Shown: positions 41,742 through 52,915 of the stretch, one piece after another
How positions within the stretch are numbered: the stretch's first letter is position 1
Layout: each line of letters opens with the position of its first letter
Source: Nothopassalora personata
Lineage: Eukaryota > Ascomycota > Dothideomycetes > Mycosphaerellales > Mycosphaerellaceae
DNA length: 64,000 nt
Reading direction: 5' to 3'
Assembly: GCA_033816765.1 (NCBI GenBank)
Contig: CM066297.1
Coordinates: 496,001 to 560,000 of the forward strand
Position numbers and translations under genes: made by a program
The notes under the pieces: generated by a model
Seen by the model: the letters and a program-made list of their open reading frames with translations, nothing else
The model's database searches: none
Told to the model about the DNA's origin: nothing

Positions 41742-44402
41742 CTAAGCCTGAGCATTTCCCTGGTCGGGGGCTGCTGTTGGTGCTTCGGTGGCAAGGGCGG
41801 CGAGGCGAGTAGTGTCGCCCACACCATGCTGACGGCGGAACTCGTCGACGCTCATCTCTCTAGTAATGAGGTTGCTGAAGTCCCAATTGCCCTTGTTGTA
41901 GTGGAAGGGGCAAGCTGGATCCTGTGGCAAGACGTGCGTACGGTCGGTACGACGACAGCGCCAGCATTGGCCATTAGCTGCCATTGCTTCCTTCTGTTCC
42001 TTGGTCAATTGACCGACCACTTTCCAAGAGGCAGGCAGGATGCGGGTAACTGGCTCGCTGCGCTTCTTGTTCTTTCGCTCGTTGCCGGTCTCGGTGTTGG
42101 ATGTGGTCATGGCGGCATTACCGATGATGGTAGTGTTGCCTAGTGCGCTGCCACCGCGGCCACGGGTGTTGCGGTTGCCATTGCCATTGCCTGTAGGGGG
42201 AGCCGGTGCTTCGGGCTTGTACATCTTGATGAGCTGATCACTCTCCTCGAGATCGTAGCCAGCTTGTTGGAACTCGGCGAAAGAGTCACCACGCTCCTTC
42301 TTGAGCTCGTTCTGCCACTTAGGTGTGAGACGTGTCCACAGCTTGCGGGATGACATCTCTTCTCCTGCCTTCAAACATAGAGTCTTGTACTTAGTGACAA
42401 ATGCGGTGAAGGTCTCGGTGTTCACCATCTTCAGGTTGGCGAGCTCTGCTTGCGCCTTCTCTACTGTGTCCTTGTCACCGAACTGCTTGTCGAGATCTGC
42501 CCACATCTGTTCCAATGACTCCCAAGCTTCGCTGTTGATGTTGGCGTCCGTGAAGTCGAAAGGGAAGCCGGAAGTGCGGTCGCGGACGTAATCGAGGATC
42601 TCGAACATGGGCGTGCTCTCATCATAAGACGCGCGAATCTTACCATCCATAGCGATCTTCCAGTTCTTGTACGGTGGCTTGCCGTTGTTGTCGAACTTCT
42701 CGGGGTGATCGCGCTTTGTTTTGGACTGGTAGAAGTACGAAGAGGACGTTGACAGCGCAGGTGTTGGGCGAACACTCCGGTTGATGCCCGGGGCAGGAGT
42801 GCGAATGCCGGTCTCACGAATAGTGCGACCTCCGTCTCCGTTGCCGAACAGTCCACCGTTGGTGCTGTATGCGTTTTCGACTTGTGGGGTGGTGCGACGG
42901 CTCTCACGAAGGCCTGTACCCTCAGCAGGCTTAGGTGCTGCACCGGTAGCGCCGACCTGTGCTTCCAGCTGCGTGATGCGATCTGCCATCTGCTTAATGG
43001 TGTTGTCACGTTCGTCGATGTCGTCCATGAAACCGTCACAGTCGGTCTCCGCGGACTTGAGGTTGGCAAGGTGGATTCTGGCTTCTTCCTGTGCCTGCTT
43101 CAGCTTCTCATTCAGGTCCTCGATCTGATCTGCTGCGGTGTCGAGCTTGCCGACCGCAGTGTCGTTTTCTTGGCGAAGATCAGAGATCTTGCTATTTAGA
43201 TTCTTGACGATCTTCCTGTGGGTAGCCTGGTCCTGGTTGTAGACGTTCTCGAGCTGTTCGTAGTTGTCCTGAATTTCCATGAGCGTGGCGCCCATATCCT
43301 TAAGGGCCTGCAGCCAGGTGTTTGGGTGCTTCCGCACTTTGGAGATGAAGTCGTTCGCGGTGACTGCCCGATAATCCTCCGCTTCGTAGTAGTCGGTGTT
43401 GTGGTTGACGAAGTTATTCATGTCGATGTAGTCCTCTTCCGGTTCTTCTCGCTCTGCCGCGGACTCCATCTGTTGTAGCGGACTCGGTCCCACCTTAGCC
43501 TTCACAGGCTTCGGTGCTGGCAGTGGTGGTGTCGGGGCGCGTGGTGGTAGAACCGGGTAGGACACCGATGGCTTTGGACTCGCTCGACGGCTTTGGCGTT
43601 CTTGAGGTTGAGACTGAGAACGACCGATAGTATCTTGGGAGTATGCACCCGGGACTTGGGATGCAATCCTCGATGTAGCGGACATGAGCGAGCTGTCGAG
43701 CTCTTGCTCTGTTCGTGTCGTGAAACCGTGGCGGTCACGGTCACGGTTGATGGGTGATGGGCGACGGCCTGGCACAGTCGAAGGCAACGCCGCTGCTTGT
43801 CGCTGCAGGCTTCTGGACTCGCGGGAGGCTGGAAGAGCTGCTGCTGCGCTTCTGACAGCGGCTACTCGAGTAGCCCACTGAGTTGCGGTGTTGTCATAGT
43901 CTGGGACTCCTGACTTGGACTCCTCAAACAACTTCTGCATGTCCTGGAGCTTGAAGATGCGTGTAGCTACATCTTCTTCGTCGTTGAATTGGGTTTCACC
44001 TGTCGCGTCTAGCTCGCGCAGGTCGAACATGCCTTGAGGTAGTTGGTATGACGAATTGGTATCGAGATCATCCTCATCTTCATCCTCGATCTCGTCCTCC
44101 TCGGGCTCATCGTCGATCTCATCTTCTTCGGCCTGCACTGTCACATGCGGCTGTCCTCCAGACTGAGGTGGTGACTTCGGCGACTCGACGACAGGTGCAT
44201 CCTGCGTCTGCTCTTCCTCGCCGTTCAGGCCATGCCGCCTCAGTGCTTCCTCGCTCTTGTGCTGCCGCAGGGCTTGCCGCCCTCGGAGCCTAACTTCCTC
44301 GATTTCGGCGTCTCGAGTCTTGGTTGATTCGGGGTGTTGTTCTTGATGTCTCTTCAGTGCTGCGGCGATGGCGTCGCCGGGCTCGTTGTCGTCTGTAGTC
44401 AT
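41742..44402 (-). CDS. GyD-1 Gag (886 residues)
   Basis: Structural protein of the virus-like particle. The first third is acidic, with a Glu/Asp run around residues 90-115. Residues about 370-480 form a long heptad-rich coiled coil (YEQLENVYNQDQ, LNEKLKQAQEEARIHLANLK). The gag core at about 570-740 includes WKIAMDGKIRASY, FDFTDANINSEAW, LEQMWADLDKQFGD and FTAFVTKYKTLCLKAG. Near the C-terminus (about 806-830) CWRCRRTDRTHVLPQDPACP is followed by FH. This C-x2-C-x14-C-x3-H arrangement is not the usual C-x2-C-x4-H-x4-C knuckle. The start at 44402 is the first Met after a 155-nt leader behind the 5' LTR. The frame is clean. Confidence 0.9.
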   Translation of the reverse strand: MTTDDNEPGDAIAAALKRHQEQHPESTKTRDAEIEEVRLRGRQALRQHKSEEALRRHGLNGEEEQTQDAPVVESPKSPPQSGGQPHVTVQAEEDEIDDEPEEDEIEDEDEDDLDTNSSYQLPQGMFDLRELDATGETQFNDEEDVATRIFKLQDMQKLFEESKSGVPDYDNTATQWATRVAAVRSAAAALPASRESRSLQRQAAALPSTVPGRRPSPINRDRDRHGFTTRTEQELDSSLMSATSRIASQVPGAYSQDTIGRSQSQPQERQSRRASPKPSVSYPVLPPRAPTPPLPAPKPVKAKVGPSPLQQMESAAEREEPEEDYIDMNNFVNHNTDYYEAEDYRAVTANDFISKVRKHPNTWLQALKDMGATLMEIQDNYEQLENVYNQDQATHRKIVKNLNSKISDLRQENDTAVGKLDTAADQIEDLNEKLKQAQEEARIHLANLKSAETDCDGFMDDIDERDNTIKQMADRITQLEAQVGATGAAPKPAEGTGLRESRRTTPQVENAYSTNGGLFGNGDGGRTIRETGIRTPAPGINRSVRPTPALSTSSSYFYQSKTKRDHPEKFDNNGKPPYKNWKIAMDGKIRASYDESTPMFEILDYVRDRTSGFPFDFTDANINSEAWESLEQMWADLDKQFGDKDTVEKAQAELANLKMVNTETFTAFVTKYKTLCLKAGEEMSSRKLWTRLTPKWQNELKKERGDSFAEFQQAGYDLEESDQLIKMYKPEAPAPPTGNGNGNRNTRGRGGSALGNTTIIGNAAMTTSNTETGNERKNKKRSEPVTRILPASWKVVGQLTKEQKEAMAANGQCWRCRRTDRTHVLPQDPACPFHYNKGNWDFSNLITREMSVDEFRRQHGVGDTTRLAALATEAPTAAPDQGNAQA

Positions 44403-44546
44403 GATCGCGGGCGATTGGCAGATCGGGTCGCGAAAGGGTAGGTAGGTGTGTCGGTAGTTATAGTAGTCGCTGTCGCAGTCGGCAGCGGCGGTACTTTCCT
44501 GATGTTTCTGCAGCGCAGTGCATGTAGATAATCGGAAAGAAGGGTG

Positions 44547-44555
44547 GTCTAACTA
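44547..44555 (-). other. GyD-1 putative self-primer binding site
   Basis: TAGTTAGAC on the minus strand, 2 nt inside the 5' LTR. It is the exact complement of GTCTAACTA in the LTR (minus strand of 44613-44621). No tRNA-type TGG follows the LTR. Confidence 0.6.
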
Positions 44556-44557
44556 AC

Positions 44558-44749
44558 TGACACGAGGCCTACGAGTGTAAGAGGGAAACGTAGGGTGTAG
44601 GGAATAGAGACGTAGTTAGACGAAGTATCTAGAGGTAACGCGCGAAGTACGAAAGATAAAGCAAAGCGCCGAGGCGTCGCGCTAGCGCCGGGAGATCACG
44701 TGACCCTGATCACGTGACCGAACATCCAAATCAAGGTCGCTTCGTGACA
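44558..44749 (-). repeat. GyD-1 5' LTR
   Basis: 192 bp, identical to the 3' LTR. The self-primer segment is at 44613-44621 and the TCACGTGA sites at 44696-44703 and 44710-44717. Confidence 0.95.
44696..44717. promoter_or_regulatory. Paired TCACGTGA E-boxes in the GyD-1 LTR
   Basis: Two perfect TCACGTGA palindromes 14 bp apart (start to start) within a duplicated gatcacgtgacc. CACGTG is the binding site of fungal bHLH factors of the Cbf1/Pho4 type. Both LTRs carry the pair. Regulation is inferred. Confidence 0.4.
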
Positions 44750-44754
44750 TACCG

Positions 44755-45177
44755 GGACTTAATAGCCTTTATAACCCCTCTTAGCCTAGTACGTAACACG
44801 ACTCTACCTTAAGGAGCTACCAATTTAGTTACTTAGTTCGTACGTGCGGTAACAAAGATTCTACTTAATTATATCTCGCATTGAGCGAAGCTGTTTCTCG
44901 ATAATATCGGTATTAAGGGACTAACTAAGGATTATAGGAATGTAGAAGTAGAGCCTAGGTTAAGGAAATAGGTCGTTAAGCATATTGTTTCCCTAGATCT
45001 AGTTCTTACTAACCTAGAAAGAGCTAGTGCGGTAGTTGCTAGAGGTAAATCCTAATAGTTATACGAAAAGCTTAAGATTATTAGGTACGTTACTAGCCTA
45101 GATAGTCGCTATCCTAACCTAAAGGTTATAGCTAAGATCCTAGATTAGCCTACGCCTACCTGTATTAAGGAGGTCCG
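44755..45177 (+). pseudogene. GyB-2 RT, middle segment (degraded)
   Basis: Continues RT after GyD-1 (in frame TRLYLKELP, where the family has TLPQGATN) and ends at the GyC-2 insertion. Contains the unoccupied RzR-1 site at 44809-44822. Aligns with the reverse complement of GyB-1 over its length. Confidence 0.75.
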
Positions 45178-45319
45178 TGTTACGGTCTAAGCGCGATAGG
45201 CCTAAGGCTCCCCCGTACTAGTACGTAGAGACATTAGGATCCGTGTCTCGTAACACAGATCCCCTATATAGAGGATCTGTCGCTCCCTCGATAGACACTA
45301 TAGACCCTTTAGATCTATA

Positions 45320-46080
45320 TTGATTGATTATTCCATTAACGTGCTATTTGAGTCAAAGACTATGCAACACGGGTCTCGAGAACGAGACCAAAATTTGAGA
45401 GAAGGAGAAAAGCCCCGTCGTACCCCGGACGTAAAAACTCCTTAAAAGATGCGAGCAACGCTCGCTATTCGAACCGTAAATCGAATATATTGCGGCGTAG
45501 TACGCGCGTACCCGGTAGTCGTGTCTTGTCGAGAATTGCGGTTTGTCGCCTTGCCCCGGGCGAGACAAGTTTTGCGCCCGTGTCTCGTTCTTGTTTTAAA
45601 AAGCCAAGCCGGCCGTACCCGTACGCACCGAGCAAAATCCCAAGAAACACCCGTTGCCTCTGTTTCAATCCAGTCGCGTTCTCCGGTCTCGAGTGTAGCT
45701 CCTCGGTCGCAGTGGCCTCGCTGTCGTCCCCCCCTCGGCCTCTCTTGGTTCCAGCCGTGCAGTATACGTGGTTTGCGCCCCTAAACGCCTCTCTTGGTTC
45801 CAGCCGGCAGTTTACGTGGTTTGCCGGGACGACAGGTAGACAGCGCCTTCGTTGTTCGAGCGACGTGTACGCTATGTACGTCGCTTTCCCTTCTCGCAGT
45901 TCCGGAGTTCTTGTTTGTAGATTTTGAGCGTATCTCGTTCGTTCGGTTCGTCCGACCTGTCTTTTCTTGTTTCGAGTCGAGTAGGCTTGTATTTTTCGAG
46001 AGAGAGAGTCTTAGTTTCTCTTCGTCGTAACGAAGATACTTACGTCGTCCGCCGCGTGAAGGCGCTCTCTATAGGACGAC
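45320..46080 (-). mobile_element. RzR-2: ribozyme-headed retroposon inside an LTR
   Basis: 761 bp, nearly identical to RzR-1, same minus orientation. Target duplication tttagatctata at 45308-45319 and 46081-46092 (12 bp, or 13 with the ambiguous terminal c). The unoccupied site is seen once at 59999-60010 in the 3' LTR. The tail has one ttga unit fewer than in RzR-1. Intact ribozyme at the 5' end; no recognisable protein. Confidence 0.87.
46003..46080 (-). ncRNA. HDV-like ribozyme of RzR-2
   Basis: Same sequence and fold as in RzR-1: P1 GTCGTCC/GGACGAC, P3 GCC/GGC with a TTCACGC loop, P4 capped by TACG, J4/2 CTAAG, P2 AGAGAG/CTCTCT. G1 is at 46080, immediately next to the target duplication. 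Confidence 0.82.
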
Positions 46081-46356
46081 TTTAGATCTATAGGATCTAT
46101 AGGTAGACACTATAGATCTAGATAATGTATTCTTTATATTTAGGAACGCTAAGAACCCCTTATAGTTTTGAGGCGTTTAACTTACTATTCAATCTTACTA
46201 TTTAGAATATAACCTTACCTAACCGCTGCCTTGCTACTGCTTTATACTACTCTCCCTCTTACTCCTACTCGACGAGAACAAATCTCGATCGAACGAAGGT
46301 TACCTAACTTATTAGTTAACTTAGTAAGATTATAGGTTTAACTAAACCTAATAGCT

Positions 46357-46365
46357 TTGAACGCC
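46357..46365 (+). other. GyC-2 putative self-primer binding site
   Basis: TTGAACGCC, 3 nt inside the 5' LTR. The LTR has ggcgtttaa at 46172-46180, which pairs fully if its single C-to-T (CpA-to-TpA, RIP type) is allowed for; as it stands 8 of 9 are Watson-Crick and one is G-U. Confidence 0.5.
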
Positions 46366-46379
46366 CTCTAGAATAGGAG

Positions 46380-47330
46380 ACCAACAGAGCACTAGGGGAA
46401 CACCCGCCCCTAGTAAAGTAGATAGAGGTACCTAACTACGGACCGCGAACGATACTATTAATGCCTTAGCTACTTACGTAGGTAATAAATCCCTTAAGGT
46501 TAGTAAGCTAGAGTTCTACTATAGCGATCGAGACAAGTTCGACACTTAGGTTACTTAGATAGACACGTACTTCTTATTTAACTCTATAGCTAAGAACCTT
46601 AAGCCTATCTTCGCTACTACCCTCTTAAGAGGACGAGTATAGCATTCGGTTAAACCCTTCCTAAGGACCTACTTAGATAGCAACGGCACCGATAACGCTA
46701 ACAGAATCTTTACGTCTTATAACTACCTTAAGAATGCTATAAAGAGCGTCTTTAGGATCTCTAACGAGGTCGCTACTACCGTTCGTATTATATAACACTT
46801 AACTTAGAAGACGTCTACCGCCTAGTATACTACTAAATTCTAGGAATACGCTTAACTTACCGATTAGGACGATAAAGCCTTATAAGTTATATACCGACGT
46901 AGCTTAAAGGAAAACGTTAAGGACGAGTTGATACGGGATAGTCGAAGAATCGATAACTTAGGTAACCTTATTAGAGTTACGGTCAATCTTAACGATAAGC
47001 TCTATAAGAGAGCTATAGAACGACGATACGACTTTAAGGTATCCGGAAAAGCCGGATTTACACTAGGCTACGACAATCGTAATAGGGACTATAATAGCTT
47101 TAATAATAATAAGCCTAGCTACAAGCTATACTATAGACTACAGCCTATAGAACTCGACGTTACCGAGAAAGGTCGTAAGATCGGAAGTAAGAATAGGGGC
47201 AAGAAAGGGCCTAAGAGTTCGAAAGGAAGCTTTACTTACTATAACTGTAGTAAGGAAGGCTATATAGTAAGGGACTGCTACGGTAAGAAAAATATAGTGC
47301 GCCGTAAGCAGTTTAACATAATGTAACGAA
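46380..47330 (+). pseudogene. GyC-2 gag (degraded)
   Basis: An open stretch at 46928-47326 keeps the C-terminal half. It ends with YYNCSKEGYIVRDC at about 47235-47280, a CCHC zinc knuckle (C-x2-C-x4-H-x4-C) with Tyr for the first Cys and for His. Lys/Gly-rich sequence precedes it. Upstream gag core sequence is interrupted by stops. Confidence 0.7.
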
Positions 47331-48830
47331 GAACTAGTAAACTCGAGAGTAGTATTAGACCGCTAGGAGGTACTAACTATACTCGAGGAGTAGAGGAGAG
47401 AGTTAGTAACGGAAGCAACATACCTCTCCTAGACCCCTTATAAGGACGAGGAGGATACTACGGGTAACTAATAGAAGCTACACTATTTAGGTTATAGAAC
47501 CGGCTATAACAGTTTAAAAGAACATGCTAATTTAACACGATCTAGATAAAAGACACCTCGGGAAGTTACCGAACGACCGAAAATGTAGAAATTAAGATGG
47601 TCGAATAAGCGAAACGAGAGATCCTAGAGAAGCTAGAACAAGACCTCTCGGACATCGAGACGAACGAGGTACTTACGAACGATCCCTAGGAACGCCTCTC
47701 GTTATTATAGGACTAACTTTAAAAGGCAACTAAAGGGGTTAGTAAATTGTTACTAGTAACGAAAGACAAAATACTAGAACACTTCCTCTAGATTACCTAC
47801 GGGGAACTCGCCTCTAGATGTATGTATACTATAGTATAACTCGATAAGCTTAAAGAATTCTACTAATAGGGAAAACGAGAACTTAGCATAATAGTAAGAA
47901 GAGTTAACTACGAGATCGAACGAGATGCTCGAAATAGTTACGGAGCCCTTTATTAGCGTTTCTATTACTAAGACTCGTGCTAAACCTACTACTCCGCTAA
48001 GGAAGGCGTAGGGTATTTCCTATAGTAACTACGAGGAACCCTAGGAGCGACATATAGGTAGAATGCTACGCTCCGAGAAGTAGACATCGACGAATCCTAC
48101 TTTAACAACGATAGAAGCGATAAAGAGAACTAGGACCCGGGATAGAATAGATCGTAGTTACCGGAACTATAGGAAGAAAGTTAAGAAACCACCGGGCTAG
48201 ACACTATCGAGGAGAACTAGGATCTAGAAGAATTAAGCGAAGAAGATTCCTCTAAAGGAGAAGAGAGCGACACTAACGACGATAATAAACGACTAACCTT
48301 CACGATCGACGTACCTAAGAAACTATATAACATAATCGTACACCTATAAAGAAGGCACGAAGAATTCCTACCTAAAATAGGCGGACGACGAATGCTACAC
48401 TCTATTAAGTTCGATAAAACACTCGATACCCTACGAGGCATAGCCTAGGGTTACCCGCTTATAGAAACGACCGAAAACCTAGTAACCGCTATTTTAGAAC
48501 GACTACCGATAGGAAGCCGAATAGTAGATACCGGATATCTTACACCGTTAGGAACATTTATATCGAATAAATTACGTAACGTAGTGTAACACGTACGCGC
48601 ACTCTACTTAGAAACGTAGAAGATCTAGGAACGTTACCGAAGACAGGTGTAGACATAGAAAGGCTCGCGCTAGGTTTAAGCGGAGGCCTCGAGACACGAA
48701 GCACGACGTTCTATATACGAACAGGGAAAAGGATCGACTCCTTAGGAATAAGCGACTAAAAGGAGTTATGTAACACGTAATAAGCTTAAGTATCGACAAT
48801 AGTCTTCCGAACAATAGTAATCGTTAATAG
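47331..48830 (+). other. Gag-protease spacer of GyC-2 (no domain recognised)
   Basis: About 1.5 kb of RIP-degraded sequence between the zinc knuckle and protease. In the element's frame it is Glu/Arg-rich and interrupted by stops. GyC-1 has comparable sequence at about 32600-33500. I cannot name a domain. Confidence 0.4.
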
Positions 48831-48834
48831 TTAT

Positions 48835-51800
48835 AGGACTAAGGTTATAATTCACTCCGGAGCGAGCGGGAATTTTGCCTCCGAAGCATTTATTAGGACT
48901 AAAGGGATCGCAACTTAATATAAGAACGAAGGGTATAAATTAATCGCGGTAGACGGATTATCCTTACCTAGCGTAGAACGAGAGACGATACCGTTACCAC
49001 TAGTAATCTAACGGCACCACGAGGAAATTGTCTTAGATGTTACTAACATAGCTAGTTATAAGATCGTACTAGGCATACCTTAGTTAAGAAAGCATAATCT
49101 AGCTATCGACTAGAGAAGAGGAGTACTTACATTCGAGTAATACGATTGCGTTATCGACATTAATCCTACGTAGCGGTAGCGTTCGCTAGTAGATAAGGTA
49201 AAGAGATAGCTTAATCGAATAGAGCTTACGCTAACTAGAAGGATAGAAGAACTACCTTCGACCGGGATAGACACTAGCGTAGGGCCGCCGGGTTACGAAG
49301 TTACTAGAGCTAATAGACTTAACGCACTATCGAAGGATACTAACATTTCGGAGTTAACTATCCCTAAGGAGTACCTTAAGTAGAAGAGGCTCTTTAAAGA
49401 GGGAAAGGACGAAGACGCCTTATCTACATACTAACTATAGGACCTTCAGATAAACATTCAGCTAGGGAAAGAGCCTCTATAGGGACCCCTATACTAAATG
49501 TCCAAAAAAGAGCTAATAACCCTACGAGAATAGCTAAAGGAGAACCTAGCAAAAGGACGAATACGGAAGTCGACCTTAAGCGTAGCATCTCTATATATAT
49601 TTATTCTAAAAGCAAACGGGAAACTACGACTCGTATAAGACTACCGGAAGTTGAACGAGATTACTATTAAGAACCGATATCTACTACCGAACATCGAAGA
49701 AGCATAGGATAGATTAACTAGATTAGACTAGTATATAAAGATTAATCTATAGGACGCCTTCTACACTATCCGTATAGCGGAAGGAGAAGAATGGAAAACC
49801 GCATTTAGGACTCGATACGGACTATACGAGTTCTTAGTTATGCCTTTTAGATTAACTAATGCACTAGCCGCATTCTAAGACCTAATTAACGAGACACTAA
49901 GAGACCTACTAGACGTATGTGTTATTGCCTATGTCGATAATATCCTTATCTATACGAAAGGGACACTCTAGTAACACATACGATAGGTCTAGGACGTACT
50001 CGAGCGACTATCTAAAATAGGTTTCCGATAAGAAAGAAGTTAAATTCTTAGGATTTATCATTAGTATAACTGGAATCTAGATCGACCTAGCTAATACATA
50101 GTCTATTAGAGAATAGCTAGAGCTAACATACGTTAAGGACGTACAATCATTCCTTAGCCTAGCTAACTACAACCGGAAATTTATTAAGGACTATTCGAAG
50201 ACATCGATACCTATAACGATGCTTACGAAGAAGGATGTTAGATAGACATAGGGTAGCGTATAACGATAAGCATTCGAACAACTAAAGGAACAATGCGCCT
50301 TAGTACTAGCGCTTCGATTGTTCGACGGTACGAAGGAAGTCTAAATCGAAACGGACGCATCGGATATAGCTATCGGAGCATACCTTACCTAAGAGCATAA
50401 TAGGAAACGACATCCAGTAGCCTACTACTTAAGGAAACTATTACCCGCGGAACAAAACTACGACATCCATAATAAGGAACTTCTCGCTATTGTCGCTACA
50501 ATGTAGCACTAGAGAATATATACGGAAGGAGTACCTAAGTTAACGATTCTTTCTAATTATAAGAATCTCACTTACTTCACTACGACTAAACAGCTAACGA
50601 GAAGACAGTGCCGCTAGTCGGAACTACTTAGTTAGTACAAGTTCGAAATCCGCTATACTCCCTGTAAGGACAATAGTAGGGCCGACGTACTAAGCCGAAG
50701 AAGCGACTATATAGAAGGAAAAGAACTAGTGCAGCAATAAGTACTTAAGGCAAATCCTAATAGAAGCCTTAGTACTAACATAAAGGAGTTTAATAACATA
50801 GTACGTGTTCTTTAAGACATAGAAGAACAATTCCTAATAGCATAGGGAAAATACTAGGTACCGAAGGACCGAGAAGAAGAATATATACGACAGCATTATA
50901 ACGAACTAATATATAGACACCCTAGAACGTCTAAGACAGTAGAACTCATTTAGAGGAGCTTCGTATTCCCGCAGTTACGACAGAAGGTACTACGATACAT
51001 TAAACGATACGAACACTATTAGAAAAACAAGGCCGCAAGACACGTAAAATACGGCGAGATATAATTCCGGGCGCCGCTAATAAATCTATAGGATAAGGTC
51101 ACGATAGACTTCATTACTAAATTACTAACGTTAGAGGAACGAACTACCGGGTAACGATATAACATAATATTATTTATAGTTAATAGACTTATAAAATACG
51201 CACACTTTATTCCTACATCTAAAACGTACAATGTAGAGCAACTTAGACACCTCGTACTTAATCGACTCGTACGATACTACGGATTCCTAAAGGCCTTTAT
51301 TACGGATAGGGACAAGTTATTTACATTAAACTACTAGAAGACCTTAGTCTCCACGATTGGAATTAAACATAAACTATTAACGGCCTACTACCCGTAGACG
51401 GACGGGTAAACGGAAAGGATAAACTAAACTCTAGAACAATATCTACGACACTATATCAATTACGTATAAGATAACTAGGTTACCCTCCTACCTATAGTAC
51501 AATTAGTACTAAACAACCATAAGTCTAAGACAACGGACAAAACACCTTTCTTTGCGAACTATAGGAAGCACCCGAACCTATTCGGCGAAGAAGGATTACA
51601 TCCATAAGCTAAAAGGGCAATCGTAACTATAGAGGCGATAAAAACCATCTACGAAAACTTAACACGAAGGGTTAAGAGTAACTAAGATAAGATTGCGACA
51701 CTACATAACAAGAAACGACAAATAGCACCTTAGCTTAAGAAGGGGGATAAGGTCCATCTCCTCACTAAGAATCTTAAAATAAGAAGAAAGACTAAAAAAC

Positions 51801-52140
51801 TAGACTAGGTAAAAGTCGGACTATTTCTCGTTAAAGAAGCACGAGGACCCGTTAACTACCGACTACGGCTACTAAAGGACGCAAAGATCTACCTAGTGTT
51901 CCATGTTTTGCTATTAGAACCCGTAGACGCCGAAACACCCTACTAGGAAAGCTTCTATTTTGAGTTAGAAGTAGAAAACGAATTCGAAGTCGAAAAGATC
52001 CTAGATAAGAAAGGTTAGCGATACCTTGTTAAGTGGAGGGGATACGACGAATTAGAAAATACCTAAGAACTAAAACAAAACCTACAAAACTGTTAGTAAA
52101 AGATCCGATAATACTAAAAATAGGTCCGCTAACATAACTA
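48835..52140 (+). pseudogene. GyC-2 pol, first copy: protease to chromodomain (degraded)
   Basis: The protease box IHSGASGNFASEAF is at about 48850-48892. The RT box AYVDNILIYT is at about 49927-49956 (YVDD with the second D to N), preceded by [13 protein letters not shown]. RNase H has ETDASDIAIGAYLT at about 50349-50390. Integrase zinc and core run from about 50830 to 51560. The chromodomain at about 51960-52090 reads FEVEKILDKKG, RYLVKWRGYDELENT. Stops throughout. Confidence 0.85.
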
Positions 52141-52167
52141 CCGATAAGCGACCTATTAGCCGACGAG

Positions 52168-52241
52168 CGACTAGGGTAAGAATCGAATCTACGACCTTAA
52201 GAGTATAGATAGCTTACGCTCTACTACTAAGCTACCTAGCC
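52168..52241 (-). tRNA. tRNA-like sequence within GyC-2
   Basis: Second copy of the tRNA-like unit at 29062-29135, with the same acceptor, D-arm and box A, differing by a few transitions in the T-arm (GTAGATTCGATTCTTAC). It lies antisense to pol, directly after the chromodomain. The anticodon arm is equally irregular. Confidence 0.55.
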
Positions 52242-52299
52242 AATTAATGAGAATAGGGACATAACTTACGAGTAAATACCCTAACGAGTCTTTACCCCT

Positions 52300-52838
52300 A
52301 GGGACTCGCCCTAAGGCTCCGCTCCGGAGAGCGCCGCCTAGTTATTTACGGGCTATCTTATAGAACTAGAAGGAATAGAGAAATCGACCGCGCTATTAAC
52401 AAAGTCGATCGAGGACTACATAGTAGGAGAGAGGCTAATAGTCGTATCGGTAGTAGGATAATCGACGTCCTTAATCTCTCTAGAGGCCTCTATTTCGGCC
52501 TCTAGATACTACGCCTTCTTACGCGCGCGCTCCTCCGCTTAGCAAAGTATTGCCTTATCCCGCATTAACCGTACTAAGATCTCCGTAAGCTCTTCCTTAT
52601 CTTTTTCGACCCTTTTCCAGTACTCCTCCCGGGTCTTGTTAAGAGACTCCTAGGATAGGTTTATATACTTACGCCTACGACGAACATCCTCCGAACACCG
52701 AAGCCAAAAGTTGCCTTCTATAGCGACGTAGGATAAACCGTCAAAGAAGCAATAGTTACACGCGAGATCTACTAGACGACCGTGTTCGTTAATTTCCTTA
52801 GCGAGCCGGAGACGGTTTTTAGAAGAAGAAGAAGACAT
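52300..52838 (-). pseudogene. Antisense six-Cys/coiled-coil gene, first GyC-2 copy (degraded)
   Basis: Starts MSSSSSKNRLRLAKEIN at 52838. LACNYCFFDGLSYVAIEGNF and WLRCSEDVRRRRKY follow. With Tyr for Cys this is C-x2-C-x6-C-x9-C-x2-D-x6-C, one expected Cys being Asp. A charged helical segment with frame breaks (TREEYWKRVEKDKEELTEIL, EERARKKA) continues to about 52480. Position and orientation match GyC-1. Confidence 0.6.
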
Positions 52839-52880
52839 CGTTATAGGCTACGAAGAGGGGACATTATGTTATCTTATATA

Positions 52881-52897
52881 AGCTTCGGGACGAAGCT
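52881..52897 (+). other. Hairpin beside the polypurine tract, first GyC-2 copy
   Basis: agcttcg-gga-cgaagct, followed by the polypurine tract agaagggggatag (52903-52915) and the LTR at 52916. Confidence 0.55.
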
Positions 52898-52915
52898 AGG
52901 CTAGAAGGGGGATAG

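Larger units (their letters stand above)
37062..44749 (-). mobile_element. GyD-1: intact, recent Ty3/Gypsy element
   Basis: 7688 bp, minus strand. It has 192-bp LTRs that are identical by eye, a perfect 5-bp target duplication taccg (37057-37061 and 44750-44754), and long uninterrupted gag and pol frames. No RIP signature. It is the only element here with no visible inactivating lesion, so it is the best candidate for an active copy. It inserted in the RT gene of GyB-2. Confidence 0.95.
45178..46353 (+). repeat. GyC-2 5' LTR, split by RzR-2
   Basis: TGTTACGGTCTAAGC...CCTAATA (RIP form of CCTAACA). It equals the LTR at 59869-60271 apart from scattered transitions and the RzR-2 insertion (45320-46080 plus duplication). 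The self-primer segment ggcgtttaa is at 46172-46180. Confidence 0.85.

Noticed and set aside
37218..44293. Many plus-strand frames opposite GyD-1 gag and pol, up to 169 codons
   Set aside because: Shadows of the long real frames on the minus strand; no domains, no introns or promoter signals, and no counterpart of the GyA/GyC antisense gene.
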